NCBI GenBank assembly: GCA_951802425.1
Contig: OX637806.1
Span: forward strand, 806,001 to 870,000
Reading direction: 5' to 3'
DNA length: 64,000 nt
DNA from: Clavaria fumosa
Lineage: Eukaryota; Basidiomycota; Agaricomycetes; Agaricales; Clavariaceae
The position numbers and the translations under genes were made by a program. The notes below the pieces were generated by a model. The model saw only the letters and a list, made by a program, of their open reading frames with translations. It did no database searches and was not told the DNA's origin. Below, in pieces: positions 1-10,742 of this stretch. The first letter of the stretch is position 1. Each line of letters begins with the position of its first letter.

Positions 1-805
1 CTTTGAACCACTTCTGTGCTCGTTTTGAGGTGTGCTTGGAGTCATTGTCCTGTTACCAAATCAGTTTCTCCTTATTCATCTCATAATACTGCACTCACCT
101 GTTGGAAGATTAAGTCCTCCCTATCCATCCCATAAAACTCCACAGTCCTAAGAAGATCATCACCCAAGATCTCCTCATAGAGGGATGCATGCATCCCCCC
201 CTCTATCCTGCACATGAAGCCCACCCCATGGACTGTCATGCATCCCCAAACCATCACACTCCCACCCCCAAACTTCACAGTAGGTGAGATATGCTGAGCA
301 GTCAGAGGAGCCCCAGGCCTTTTCCAGACCCATTGCCTACCATCTGATGCAAAGCAATTGATCTTGGTCTCATCAGACCAGATAACATGAGCCCAGTCTT
401 CCTCAGTCCAGTGCTGGTACTTACAAGCAAAGTCCAAGCACTGTTTGAAGTGGTGAGGGCGAAGAAGGGGCTTCTTGACCTTGGCATGAGCAACCAAGTC
501 CTCCTTCTTGAGGGCATTATGAATTGTCTGGGTGCTGACATCAATGTTGGTGACATTTCTAAGCTCCTGTTGGAGGTGGGAAGCTGTGTCAGCCTTGCCT
601 GTGGTGATAAGTTGCGGCAATCATAGGATGAGAGCTTAGTAGGGTGACCACCAACACTCTTGGAAAGAGTGCCAGCAATTTGAGAGCGAAGTTCAGAGAC
701 AGTAGAGTGACCAACACCAAGCCTAGCAGCAATTTGGCAACAGGAATCACCATTTTGCAGCAAAGAGATGATAGACATCCAAATCACAGTGGGAAGCTGC
801 TTCAT
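1..805 (-). pseudogene. Tc1-like DDE transposase with intron, frameshifted
   Basis: Cut-and-paste transposase. Translation from ATG at 805 gives an N-terminal helix-turn-helix (CCQIAARLGVGHSTVSEL). The frame changes at about 621-640, after which the DDE catalytic domain continues. The first catalytic Asp is in VIWSDETKI. After LIFQQ the frame meets a stop unless a 49-nt intron (50-98) is removed; the next exon then gives DNDSKHTSKRAQKWF, the classic second-Asp motif. The catalytic Glu lies outside the window. The single frameshift in the linker between the DNA-binding and catalytic parts makes this copy a probable pseudogene, although an extra short intron there cannot be excluded. CpG is scarce here, as in the other old repeats. 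Confidence 0.8.
50..98 (-). other. 49-nt spliceosomal intron in Tc1 transposase
   Basis: On the minus strand the sequence after the LIFQQ codons is GTGAGT and the segment ends in ACAG. Removal is in phase 0 and joins FQQ directly to DNDSKHTSK, restoring the Tc1 family motif around the second catalytic Asp. Retention gives a stop codon within six codons. Length and signals match the host introns elsewhere in the window. Confidence 0.85.
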
Positions 806-863
806 GATGGGATAGTGGGGGTAAACTGAATAAGGGCCCTCCTTATATGTTAGAAGGTAGTCT

Positions 864-914
864 AGTCACATGATTTTGTTGATTGGGTCACACAATCAAC
901 AAAGTCATGTGATT
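864..914. repeat. Hairpin in the Tc1 leader
   Basis: Two 21-nt arms (864-884 and 894-914) are inverted complements with very few mismatches (core GTTGATT / AATCAAC and TCACATGA / TCATGTGA), separated by 9 nt. It lies between the transposase start and the terminal repeat. It may be a transposase-binding or structural site of the element; the function is inferred. Confidence 0.7.
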
Positions 915-1146
915 CTTCCACTTTTTGATGCCTGCAAAAAAACTGTCTGGATGACACCCCAACAAACAAGTGCAAATATCTCAGCTTAGACTAATTATAT
1001 ATTGAGGTTGAATACATGGGCAAATAGCTGAGATGTAGGGCTATCAGATGGTGTGTTTTACATGCCTTCTCATTCAGTGGTTATGGAGATATTGCTGACA
1101 TAATCCAAAAGTGCGAAACATCTGGACAGTTTTTTGAGTCACTGTA

Positions 1147-1989
1147 GGTGGTGGGCACTAAATGCCAGGCACCTAAGGGTAATAATAATGTAAAGATAAT
1201 CGATTATCCTTACACATGCTGACTGAGAGGACAAGGGAAAATTCTCCCTGCCATTACTGCTCCTGAGAGTAGTCTCTGGGAGCAGAAGCCTGTCTTTCCC
1301 ATGATAGACTATCAAAATGATCCTCAGTCAACTTTGGCTAAGGGGAGTGAAGAGTTTGCACCACAAAAGCCTGTGGACAGCTTAGATGAACCAAATGACA
1401 AGAATAGAATCAGCTTGATGGTGGAGTTGGAAGACCCAGAAGTGCAGGATAAGCCTGCTAAAATCCAGCAGTATTGATCTGACTGTCCAGTCCAAAAAGA
1501 CTGTGATTGGTGGAATCCAACCATGAGGAAGAGGAAGATGAGGATGAGTTGATATATGGCAATGAGCCTGTGGCCACACACAAAGCAACAAGAAGGCTGA
1601 CCCAGGATCCCAAAATCAAGCCCCCCCAAGCTCAATTCCAAAAGGCAGGGGTCAACCTGTGCCTGTGAAGCCTGTCTGAATTGTCATCAACCTCAGAGTG
1701 GAGGTATGTTTTATGAAGCCATCCTTACTCATTTATATCTCACCTATGTATTCAGAGCAATAAGGAAATTGAGGGCCAGCCTGGCATAGGTAAGGAGTTA
1801 TCCCAATTTACAGAGTGATCTTGACCTCTCCCCACTCATAGGAAAAATGCTGTTTCTCTACTATGCACTGATTGAAAGGATACTTGACAAACAGCTGACC
1901 ACATTCCAACTCAAGTCTAAATGTGAGTTTTTACATTCTTCAGTCCCACCGACATGCAGGTGTGCTTGAGTAGTTTCCAGGAGCCTGGG
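1147..1989. other. No gene recognised; old CpG-poor sequence
   Basis: No open frame with a recognisable motif. CG dinucleotides are almost absent while TG and CA are frequent, as expected for long-methylated repeat DNA. Probably eroded transposon sequence. Confidence 0.5.
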
Positions 1990-2470
1990 CACTGGTTGAT
2001 TCTAATGCAGGCATGCCTCTTCCTCAAGAGGAGCTTATCAACATCACATCAAAATATTTTGTCATCCAATCCACTTCGCCCCAGCTGTTAAGGTGGAAAG
2101 AGTGGTCAAAGCAATGTAGTGCAGTATTGGTGGTCATGAAGGCATGGTCATGGCTGGAGTTATATATTGGAGGGCAAGTCAATCCATTTGTTCTTTCTTC
2201 TTGCACTTACCAACTCCCACAGGACCCTTTTTGAGTCACCTCCTGTCAACAGTGCTACCTTGCGAGACATGTTCATTAAATATGGAAGATTGGCTTGCCA
2301 CTGCTACAAACTGGCAAAAGATCTGGTTGAAAAGGATGCCTGGGAACAATCAATCCCAATACTCTTACATGACATACCAAACCCTGAGACCTTTAGGTCA
2401 AACCTTGCAGGAAACAGCCTCAACCACAATTCTGAATGAATTCTCAAGGCCTTGTCTGAGCTCATCATGA
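1990..2470 (+). pseudogene. Fragment resembling fungal RHS/Crinkler-type NTPase family
   Basis: Overlapping broken frames carry the phrase FVIQSTSPQLLRWKEWSKQ followed by about 60 residues and then FIKYGRLACHCYKL. This order (VxxxSP..RWxEWxKQ, then a W/YGP-like box) resembles the C-terminal part of the large, often mobile RHS-like family of basidiomycetes. A second, less broken copy of the same signature lies at 12162-13180 on the other strand, which supports a real repeated protein family. At least one frame change is needed, so this is a relic. The family assignment is from memory of the motif and is tentative. Confidence 0.4.
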
Positions 2471-4264
2471 TTTTTCTGAATGAGGACTGTTGGCCTCAAG
2501 TTGATCTCATTTCCAAACATGTTACAATGCACCTATCTGCAACTATCGATGAGCATCATGCAGAGAACTTCTGGCAGTACTTTAATTAATTTTGGAGTGT
2601 GTGACAAAGCTGCCTGACTGCAGGATGGCTCTGGGAATCCTATGTCCTTTGACATGAATTGTTGAGCAAGGAGATATGTCATGTTCCTTTGCAGAGCCTG
2701 CCTCTGATCCAGTCCCAATCATCTTCTTTTGGTCCTAACTGCCTTTCTCATTTGTAATATGATTTGGCACTGTCAAGGCCCTGGCAAAGCAGCTATTGTG
2801 AGTTATTCCCTACATGTTCAGCCAAAATTCAGCAGGACAAAGAACACTCTTCATGCCCGTGATCCCAAACCAAGCCACTTCCAATGCATTTTCAATTTTG
2901 CATGACAGATTAATCAATTTGTATCAGGCAACTGCCACTCAAAGACATCCCCTTCATGCCTTGGGATTTGATTTCCTCTGGGATACATTGATTCTAGCCT
3001 GAAACAAGCTGGGCAGCCACTACTATTCTATAATCAATCAACTGCTCCTGTCCAAAACATGGCCATGGTGGGTCATATTTGTTATTCCCAAAAGGGTTCA
3101 CTGTATCTGAAAAAAAAAACCCAACAAATTGATTTTGGAGACCTCAAATCAAGATGCAAATGGATGCTCTGTGTAAAGCAGTTTCACATGGTGTTAGAAG
3201 ACAGGAGCAAAGGAAGAACCATGGTCATGGGTGTTGACAAGGAAGATGGGGAGGAAGAGCTGCAATTTGATGAAGAGGTTGGTCCAAGCATGGAGACCAA
3301 ATTGCAGAGCAAATGACATGGGCAAAAGAGGACAAGAGCCACTGTGAAGGGTGATGAAGATGGAGAGGAAAAGCAGTTGCGAAAGACCTCTAAATGGCAA
3401 GCTATGGGCATGAGCAAAGTAACCAAGACAGGAGAATGCATGAATAAGCATAGTGGGGAAGCTGGGTGAGCATGTGAGAGGCCCAATCAGCATCATTTGT
3501 TTGACTTCTCACAGGGTTCAGTGAGTACATCAACTAGGAGAAGGAGAGTTGATTAAGTCAGGACATCCAGCACTGACTTAAGGTGGTTGCTCTTGGAAAT
3601 TGTATGGAGCTCTACTAAAAGCAAGCAAAGTGGCTAAGAGCCATGTCAATCAAACCATGCCTGACTGTATCATCAGATTGACATCATGGCCACATCCCTT
3701 TGACACCTTGTTGGCAATGGATGTGCAAGGAGTTGCCATTGGGCATCAAGGCTATGGCATTTGTAGCACCACCACCACTGCCTGTTGCTGCTGCCACCAC
3801 TGCTGCCACTATCCTGATGAATGCATGATTATCAACTGCTGCTGGTGATTTCCACCTAGGAACCAGTTGCCATTCACCACATTTTAGGGTTCTTTGTGTG
3901 GTGATTTTCACCAGGTTTCAGTCTTGCAGTGGAAGTGGTGATGAAGGGAAGCAGCTGCAGTCAATGGAGGCATCAGCCTACAGCTTGTAGGAGCTGGAGT
4001 AGACTCTGGCCTTGGTGAACAGCTCCAAATTTTGCACCCTCCCTCTCCCAAACTCATATGTAGGACCTTTTGATACTTTTCTTCATTTCTGTCTACTCAG
4101 TTTTTCCATTTAGGGACTCCCTTCAGTGCTATTGTAGTAATACTTGGATATAGCTTAAACAACAGTAGAACCAGCTTGAGGGAGTAATCAATGGTTATTT
4201 CTCTTTGCTTTTATGAACATAGGGGTAATAGAACAGTGGGAATTCTGGGACTTGAGCACCTTGG
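2471..4264. other. No gene recognised; old CpG-poor sequence
   Basis: Only short frames with no recognisable domain. The 3184-3496 segment is purine-rich and opens Ser/Pro-rich frames on the minus strand, which I read as composition artefacts. Trinucleotide runs (CAC/TGC) occur at about 3766-3815. Confidence 0.45.
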
Positions 4265-4289
4265 GACCTAAAGTGTGCCAAGTCCAATA

Positions 4290-4540
4290 TTTCAGATTCT
4301 AAGTACCAGGTCTCCCAGGTGTCATGCCTCAGGTGTCCCAAGCCTCCTGTACCCCAGGTCCCATATACCCCAGGTCCCAGGTCTCCCAGGTGTCTCAGGC
4401 TTCAGGTCTCCCAGATGCCATGCCTCATGTGTCCCAAGTCCCATGTACCCCAGGTCCCAGGTGTCTCAGGTGTCTCAGGTCTCAGGTGTCTTGAGTCTCA
4501 TGTGTCCCAGGTGTCTCAGGTCCCAAGTCTTCTAGGTGCA
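4290..4540. repeat. CAGGT-rich degenerate minisatellite
   Basis: A run of imperfect short units built on CAGGTNTC and CCCAGGT (for example CCCAGGTGTCTCAGGT) repeats about twenty times over 250 bp. It translates to a Pro/Ser/Val-rich pseudo-protein in several frames and is best read as a simple tandem array. Confidence 0.75.
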
Positions 4541-4658
4541 ACAGTGCTGAGCACTTCACATTCAGTCTTGCATGCAAACTTGGGACCAAATAGTGAAAAT
4601 CACAACATGTCATGGATGACATTCCACAATCATGTCATAGCTGACACTGGACCTTTGG

Positions 4659-4663
4659 GGCAG
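4659..4663. other. Left 5-bp target duplication (GGCAG) of the chromovirus
   Basis: GGCAG directly precedes the outer end of the left LTR fragment (4664) and is repeated directly after the other LTR at 11732-11736. Ty3/gypsy integrases make 5-bp duplications. The match shows that everything from 4664 to 11731 is one insertion. Confidence 0.9.
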
Positions 4664-4735
4664 TGTCAACAACTGTCAGGTTGACTCTCAGGTTTTCGAG
4701 GGACTTGGGTAAAGTCGGCCGAAAGAGAGCAAAGC
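4664..4735 (-). repeat. 3' LTR, distal 72 bp (left of inversion breakpoint)
   Basis: Matches 11394-11465 (the 3' end of the 5' LTR) with a few substitutions and ends in TTGACA on the minus strand. The match stops sharply between 4735 and 4736, where pol sequence begins. Confidence 0.9.
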
Positions 4736-7700
4736 AGGAGTCTGACCCTAAAATCATATATGGAAAAGGAGGGGAACGACAATTGGACATGCCAGGACAC
4801 ATTACCACATTGGATACCAGAGAGACCTACGATATCAAACTACTGATTGACTCTGGTTGTACCATGTCTGTCATGGACCTGGGATGGGCTCTCAGTAAGA
4901 AGATGAACCTTGCGAAACTGGACACCCCTATAGTTTTCAAGAACATCGATGGGACTATAAATGTCTGTGGAGCTTTCAAACACTCTGTGGCTCTCCGCCT
5001 CAATATAGGGGGCCATGTGGAAATCAAGCAGTTCTTACTAGGTCGAGTTACTGGACACTGCACGATTTTAGGACACGACTGGCTTCGGTACCATAACCCC
5101 AGCATCCGATGGTTTGAGAAGCGCATCTACTTTGACAAATGCAAAAAGAAAGATTGTCACATCATGGACTACAGCTATGGCTTCCGGAATCTGCATGTTA
5201 CAACAACCGCAATCAATTGGAAAGCATTATACCCCCAAGTATTTGCAGGAAAGACCAACCAGAAGCTACCCAAGTCCTTGCCTGGAGTCGATTATGAAAT
5301 CAAATTTAAAAATGACCCTGGGTTCCTACATTCGAAGGTCTACCCACTTACCAGTAAAGAAGATGAAGCTTTAAAGGCATGGCTCAAGGAAAACCTGGAA
5401 AATGGCTGACTAGTCTGGGGAGAATCAGACTATGTAAGCCCAATCTTCTTCAAGGACGAAGGCGACAAACTACGACCCATCATTGATTATAAACACCTCA
5501 ACTCCTTTTGCGTCAAGGATATATACCCACTGCCCAGGATCAATGAGACTATAGCTAGTCTGAAGGAAGCTGAAATATTCATGAGCCTCGACGTGGAATG
5601 GGGCTATTGGAATGTCGCAATGGCTGAATGGGCACAAAAATATGCCGCAATAATCACCAAATATGGCATAGTATGGCCCACAGTCATGCAGTTCGGGTTG
5701 ATGAATGCCCCATCGGTCTTCCAACGAAGAATGAATTACATCCTATGTACGCTGCTAGCCACTGGCAAGGTATTCATGTACATTGACAACATCCTCATTG
5801 CAACGAGGATGCTCAAGGAACACCAACGTCTATTACATGAAGTATTCAGGGTACTCCAGGAAAATGACCTCTGCATCCAGGAGTCAAAATGCAAACTGGA
5901 GCAGCCAGAGGTCATGTTCTTAGGGCTGTTGATTTCAAAAGGGAATAATCGACACTTGCCAAAGAAATGCAGAGGGATAGCTGACTGGCCAGTACCAAAA
6001 AACAAACATGCCCTCCAATGGGGAATTGGGTTGTTAAACTATTTCCGGAGGTTCATACAAGGATTCGCCACTGTAGCCAAGCCACTCTACGAACTCCTGA
6101 GTGACAATACACCATACACTTGGACAGACCGACAAGAACATGCCTGGAGATGTCTCATTGAGATATTGCAAAGTGACGTGGTGTTAGCAATCCCGCAAGA
6201 CAAAGGCAAATGGAAGATGGAAGTGGATGCAAGTAACTATGCCACTGGAGGAGTACTGTCGCAACAACAGCCTGATGGTGTCTGGTGACCAGTAGACTTC
6301 ATCTCAAAGACCTTCTACCTGGCAGAGATGAACTATGCGACATACAACAAAGAATTTCTAGCCATTATCTGAGGATTGGAGGAATGGCACCATTATTTAT
6401 TAGGTGCCAAAGAACCATTTGAAATCCATACCGACCATGCAAATCTTCAATATTTCCAGAAAAGCCAGAAGCTCAACCCCAGACAAATGCAATGGCACTC
6501 AAAATTACAGTGCTTCAACTTTGAAGTAAAGGAAAAACAAACATGAAGGCCAACACACTATCCCGACGACCGGACCATTGGGAGGGGACAGACAAATATG
6601 AAAAACCTACAGTACAAGTCTTCCCGACTCATCGCCTTGCTACATTGCTGATCCCTGAGCTGACAATTGACCAACTATTACTGGAAGCACACACAAACAC
6701 TGTACCACCCAAGGTCATGCCCTACCAAAAAGACACAGATGGATTTTTCAGACACCAAGGAAAGGTCTGGGTGCCCCAGGATCTAGTACACAAAGTCTTG
6801 ATAGAGTTACATGACTCTCCACTTGGAGGACACCCTGGACCTGAAAAGACCTTGGAAAGCGTTGCTCGACAATTTAGTTGGCCAGGAATGAAGGAAGACG
6901 TAACAGAATATGTGGCTGGTTGTGAGAAATGCCAGAGAACAAAACCTGACCATACGAAATGGCGTGCACCTCTACATCCGCATATGATACCGCCTTGCCC
7001 GTGGCACACGATTACTTGGGACCTTATTGGGCCATTATCAAAATCTGCTACACACAATGCCATTCTTGTGATATGCGACAAACTTATGAAGATGACCTTG
7101 CTAGAGGCTACAGACACAAAACTCATGGCTCTGGGAGCAGCCAGGATCTTACGAGATCGAGTCCTTCGTAGCCATGGAGTACCCTGCAAAGTAATAAGTG
7201 ACTGAGGATCCCAATTCGTGTTGAACTTCATGGAAGAATTCTACAAGATCATCGGCATAAGAGGAAATCCAAGTACGGCTTACCATCCACAAACTGATGG
7301 ACAAACCAAGAGGATGAACCAAGAGATCGAGATATACCTGCGATCGTACATGGACTTCATGCAAGATGACTGGTCAGACTGGTTACCCACAGCGGAGTTC
7401 GCCCTAAACAACCGGCAACATTCTGCCACTAAGTATAGCCCTTTCTACCTAAATTATGGATTCTGCCCTCGTATGGGGGACATCAGCCTGCCCAACATGC
7501 CACACATGCCGGAAGCCTCTGACTTTGCCGCAAAACTACAAAAAGCCAGAGAAAATGCAAAGAAAGCCATGGAAAAAGCTGCATAATACATGAAAACCAC
7601 TTATGACAAACACAAAAACAAAAAAACACTTGACTACAAAAAGGGGAACCTGGTCTGGCTAGATGCCATGAACCTGAACACGGAGCGACCATCGGAAAAA

Positions 7701-8087
7701 CTCATGGACAGAAGAGTCAGCCCCTTCATGGTAGTAGAAAAAGTGGGAGCATCTGCATATTGACTCAACCTACCAGTCACGTGGAAGATTCACCCGGTAT
7801 TCAATGAAGCGCTGCTCACACCATATGTAGAAGGATAATTCCCTAATCAGACACCAGACAAACGCCCGCCCCCCAAACTAATCGATGACCACATACAATA
7901 TGACATGGAAGAGGTACTGAAAAGTCAGAGACATAGACGGAAGCTACAGTACCTCGTCAAGTGGACAGGCTATGAGGACAACACATGGGAACCTAAGGTG
8001 AACCTGAAAGACGCAGCTGAGGCCATCGCAGACTTTCACCGCAAGCACCCTCAGGCAGCACGCTCTCTCACGGTGTCTTTTGTTTGA
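4736..8087 (+). pseudogene. Gypsy pol: protease, RT, RNase H, integrase, chromodomain
   Basis: Polyprotein relic of the chromovirus. In order: aspartic protease (LLIDSGCTMSV, about 4830); reverse transcriptase (5460-5990) with YIDN at 5779-5790 where the family has YxDD; RNase H (about 6210-6530, HTDHANL); integrase HHCC zinc finger (HDSPLGGHPG then CEKCQR, about 6810-6940); integrase core with WDLIGPL, VISD and NQEIE; chromodomain (7905-8060, [17 protein letters not shown]). In-frame stops lie at 5407, 6286, 6370, 7203 and 7761 (all TGA) and at 7584 and 7836 (TAA), with a frameshift near 6540. Several TGAs stand where relatives have Arg (ISD-R-GSQF, AY-R-LNLP). The chromodomain suggests targeting to methylated-histone heterochromatin. 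The 5' end at 4736 is an inversion breakpoint, not a gene start. Confidence 0.92.
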
Positions 8088-8137
8088 ATGGTCACACGCT
8101 CTCTCACAGTGTCTTTTGTTTGAATGGTCACACGCTC
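8059..8137 (+). repeat. 36-bp tandem duplication after the chromodomain
   Basis: The unit CACGCTCTCTCAC(G/A)GTGT... is present at 8059-8094 and 8095-8130, with the first bases of a third copy to 8137. It covers the end of the pol frame, and the stop codon (8085-8087) lies in the first unit. Confidence 0.85.
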
Positions 8138-8608
8138 AATGACCCTGAGTGAAAACAAAAAGACTTAAAACCACAAACAACATCATTCACCCAACACTCT
8201 CTCCTCTTCCTCTATAAACCCCCCCCCCTTTTTTTCTACCTGCCCACAATGCCCCCTGACCACACTCCTCAGACCCCATGTCACGGGACCCCAGGACCGC
8301 CATACTTCGCCTGCCGAGCTGCTGGATGGCCAAACCGCCTGCTGCGCCTGCCTCCCGCCAAAACCACCTGCTTGTGACCCACACCTGACTTACGACCCAC
8401 ACCACCCATACTCGAGGGCCCGCCATCATCCCCCAGCATGAATGCCCATATGCACCACATCCTGGATGCGGTGCGGATCCCCCACGCATGTCGAACATTG
8501 GGATTAGATCCCCCTCCACTCATGACAGATGATCCCCCGACACGGTTACCACAGTTCTGACTAAACAGGGACCTCCTCAAGCCCGAGGATGATGTATGGC
8601 TCCGTAGG

Positions 8609-9199
8609 ATGGCAGAACGACTTAGCGTCAGCTTCAGCCATGCTATGTGGACCGAGTTCCAAGGACTTGAGTATGAACAACAACGGTGTATCTTACGTGC
8701 CTCCCCCGCTCTTGTGGAACTCTGGCTAAACTGCCGAAGTTCACGATTACACTTCGAAATCCCCCTACCACCTGAACCAATCCTTCAAGAGGAATGGGCC
8801 ATACACCATCGCCGTGGAGGTCCCCCCTGGGTTATACCTGTCACCACCAACATGATGACCCTGTGGATTGTACCCACCGACAATTATGAGCACCCCTTCA
8901 TCCCAGACACACATGACACGAGCATTGACCCCCCGACCAAAATCGAGGCACTGCCAGCTGAACCGCAAGCTGAACATAGGCGTGAAGAGACCCTGGATGC
9001 TGGACCACTGGGAGGGGACTATGTTAGACTTCTATCATGTGACCCCCTTCCCACATCACACCCCCCTTTTCCGCCCTTCACACCACGCACACACCCTTCC
9101 CTTACTGTCATCACATGCCACATGCTACCCTGCTTTCACCATTTCATGTATGACTCATGTCACGCCTCACTGCTCACACATGTCCATCACCTCATGTAG
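8609..9199 (+). CDS. Accessory ORF between pol and 3' LTR, unknown function
   Basis: An uninterrupted 196-codon frame begins about 520 nt after pol and runs into the LTR (which starts at 9022), so only the first ~137 codons are outside the LTR. The sequence has no motif I recognise (MAERLSVSFSHAMWTEF at the start; Trp- and Pro-rich middle). It is intact although pol has seven stops, which may be chance or may mean selection acted late. It could be the remnant of an env-position or regulatory ORF or a non-functional open frame. Confidence 0.4.
   Translation: MAERLSVSFSHAMWTEFQGLEYEQQRCILRASPALVELWLNCRSSRLHFEIPLPPEPILQEEWAIHHRRGGPPWVIPVTTNMMTLWIVPTDNYEHPFIPDTHDTSIDPPTKIEALPAEPQAEHRREETLDAGPLGGDYVRLLSCDPLPTSHPPFPPFTPRTHPSLTVITCHMLPCFHHFMYDSCHASLLTHVHHLM
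9007..9021 (+). promoter_or_regulatory. Polypurine tract of the chromovirus
   Basis: The purine-rich run GGGAGGGGACTA lies immediately 5' of the LTR start TGTTAG (9022), the position of the plus-strand primer in LTR retrotransposons. It is in plus orientation because it is inside the inverted segment. Confidence 0.75.
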
Positions 9200-9287
9200 T
9201 GACTCACTATGACTCGTGCCCCTGTAATATATAAGTAGCTACCCATGTAACAACTTCCCTTAGGTTGTTACTCCCAATCACATTCTC
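9022..9287 (+). repeat. 3' LTR, proximal 266 bp (inverted segment)
   Basis: Reads TGTTAGACTTC... and matches the minus strand of 11466-11731. It contains a TATA box (TATATAAG, about 9228) and, about 34 nt later, AGGTTGTTACT (9262-9272), the predicted transcript start. Similarity to the 5' LTR stops between 9287 and 9288, the right inversion breakpoint. Confidence 0.92.
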
Positions 9288-10733
9288 AGTGTACATCATC
9301 ATTGTATCCTGGTAGTTTCTTAGGGGTGAGGTCTTTGAGGGTGTGCTTGGCCCTCTCAGCCTCTTTCGTCAAGGGGAACAATGGCATTTCATTGGCAGAT
9401 TGGTTTACATGATGGCAGCGAGCAGGAACAATATATACGGACCTGGCTTTAGCACTCAAGCGGATCCTTCCTGAAAATCCTGCGGTTCGTTGGTAGAGGC
9501 AGCATCCATGGCAGGTCCCGGTGTTGGTGCTCAGGGCCTCGTCTGGATGTGCAATTGGTCTCTCAATTGCGCAATTGTATTCTCCATCTCTTCAAATTTG
9601 TTTTGTCCAGCAGCCGTGGCAGCGTACAAGGGGTTGAACGATGTTAGGGAAGTTGGGTGAGAGGCAGGGTATGCCGGGACAGGATAAGGGGAGAAAGGGG
9701 GCAGTGTGTAATATCCAGGGGGTGAGCATATTTCAAATGTGCTTCCAGCTCTGGCTTGTTGACGAGGGGTGGCACAATGTTGGGGTGGTTCGGGGCACAA
9801 CTGTGCAGGGTGACCAACCTGCACACAATTATAACAGACTAACGGATGACGGGGGCTGCTTCCTTGGCTCATGTCCATTGGGGTGCCTTGCCTGGTACCG
9901 GGTGGAACTTGTGTATTCCACTGCCTGGGAGGCAGTGCCTGCTGTTGTTGTTGCTGCTGCTGTGCTCATGGTTGCCATTGTGCATGTTGTGGTTGTGGCA
10001 GCACTGGGCCCCATTGGCCTGGTCCTTCCCATACTGTCTGCAGTTGCCACTGAGGCAAGCACCAGAAGCGATTCTGGGGAGGTTGGTGTTGTGCTGGCTG
10101 GTTCCAAACAGGGCAAGGCCCTGTTTGCGTTCGCATTTCTCTCTGGACCACCATATGTAGCTGGTGCTGGCAGTCTAGGTGTATAGTCAGCACGCGGAAA
10201 GCTTGATAGTCCGCGGGCTGTTCGGCACAGGAGAGTACTTTTTCCATTAGTTTCGGGTGTACAGCCCTCATCAATAGGGCGTGAATGATGTTCCAGTGGG
10301 TGTCTTCGTCATAACTGGCCTGGCTCATAAGCATCTCGAATTTTTGGAAGAACTGGGCTGCGTCCATTTGTACCTGTTGGAACATGTTGATTTTGTGTAC
10401 TGCCAATGCCTGGTCTTCAATAGGTGTGAAGGCTTCCCTCATCCTAGCCTCAAACATCGCCCATATGACCTGTTCTCCTCCTTCTTCCAAGAGTACTGTG
10501 GCAGCTTGGTTCGCCCATTTGGCTGCATAGTCCTCTGTCATGTGGCTCAAGGTATAGACAACTTTGAGAAAATCATTTGGGTATTTTGCAGCGTTCACCC
10601 TAAATTCTAAGTGAAGGCTTCGAAGAAATGTCTGGAATTCCTCCCTCTTTCCTGAGTAGGGAGCGATCTTCAATGCCAATGTAATCGGTGCTGCTGCGGG
10701 TGCGGGAGCGGCTGCAGGGGTGGCATCGGCCAT
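9288..10733 (-). pseudogene. Gypsy gag and gag-pol linker
   Basis: Capsid-nucleocapsid precursor. From ATG at 10733, an Ala/Pro-rich start leads into a retrotransposon gag core (IAPYSGKREEFQTFLRSL ... FEARMREAFTP ... AQFFQKFEMLM), the usual gypsy capsid pattern. The frame breaks at about 9966-9880 and continues to a CCHC zinc knuckle (CYNCVQVGHPAQLC, C-X2-C-X4-H-X4-C) and a coiled coil near 9540. A stop at about 9529 is followed, in another frame, by a Lys/Glu-rich linker ending at 9288, where the inversion breakpoint cuts it off. In the un-inverted order this linker would run straight into the protease at 4736 in the same frame, apart from a TAG at the joint. Confidence 0.85.
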
Positions 10734-10742
10734 CTCTTTAGT

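Larger units (their letters stand above)
1..1144 (-). mobile_element. Tc1/mariner-type DNA transposon, cut by the window edge
   Basis: The element reads leftward and its 3' part lies outside the window. Its right (5') end, read on the minus strand, starts CAGTGACTCAAAAAACTGTC at 1144, a typical Tc1 end, and abuts a TA (1145-1146), the target dinucleotide of this superfamily. The transposase occupies 1-805. A second copy of the AAAAAACTGTC core lies inside at about 936-958 in the opposite orientation to the end, so the 936-1144 leader is bounded by inverted copies of the same motif, unlike the direct repeats of IR/DR-type Tc1 elements. The other terminal repeat cannot be seen. Confidence 0.85.

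Noticed and set aside
4275..4684. Pro/Ser/Val-rich ORFs as a cell-wall protein
   Set aside because: The frames are produced by a CAGGT-type minisatellite that is open in more than one frame, with no signal peptide or anchor.
5779..5790. YIDN as a functional reverse transcriptase variant
   Set aside because: The change is a CpG-type transition in a pol with seven stops, so decay is the simpler explanation.
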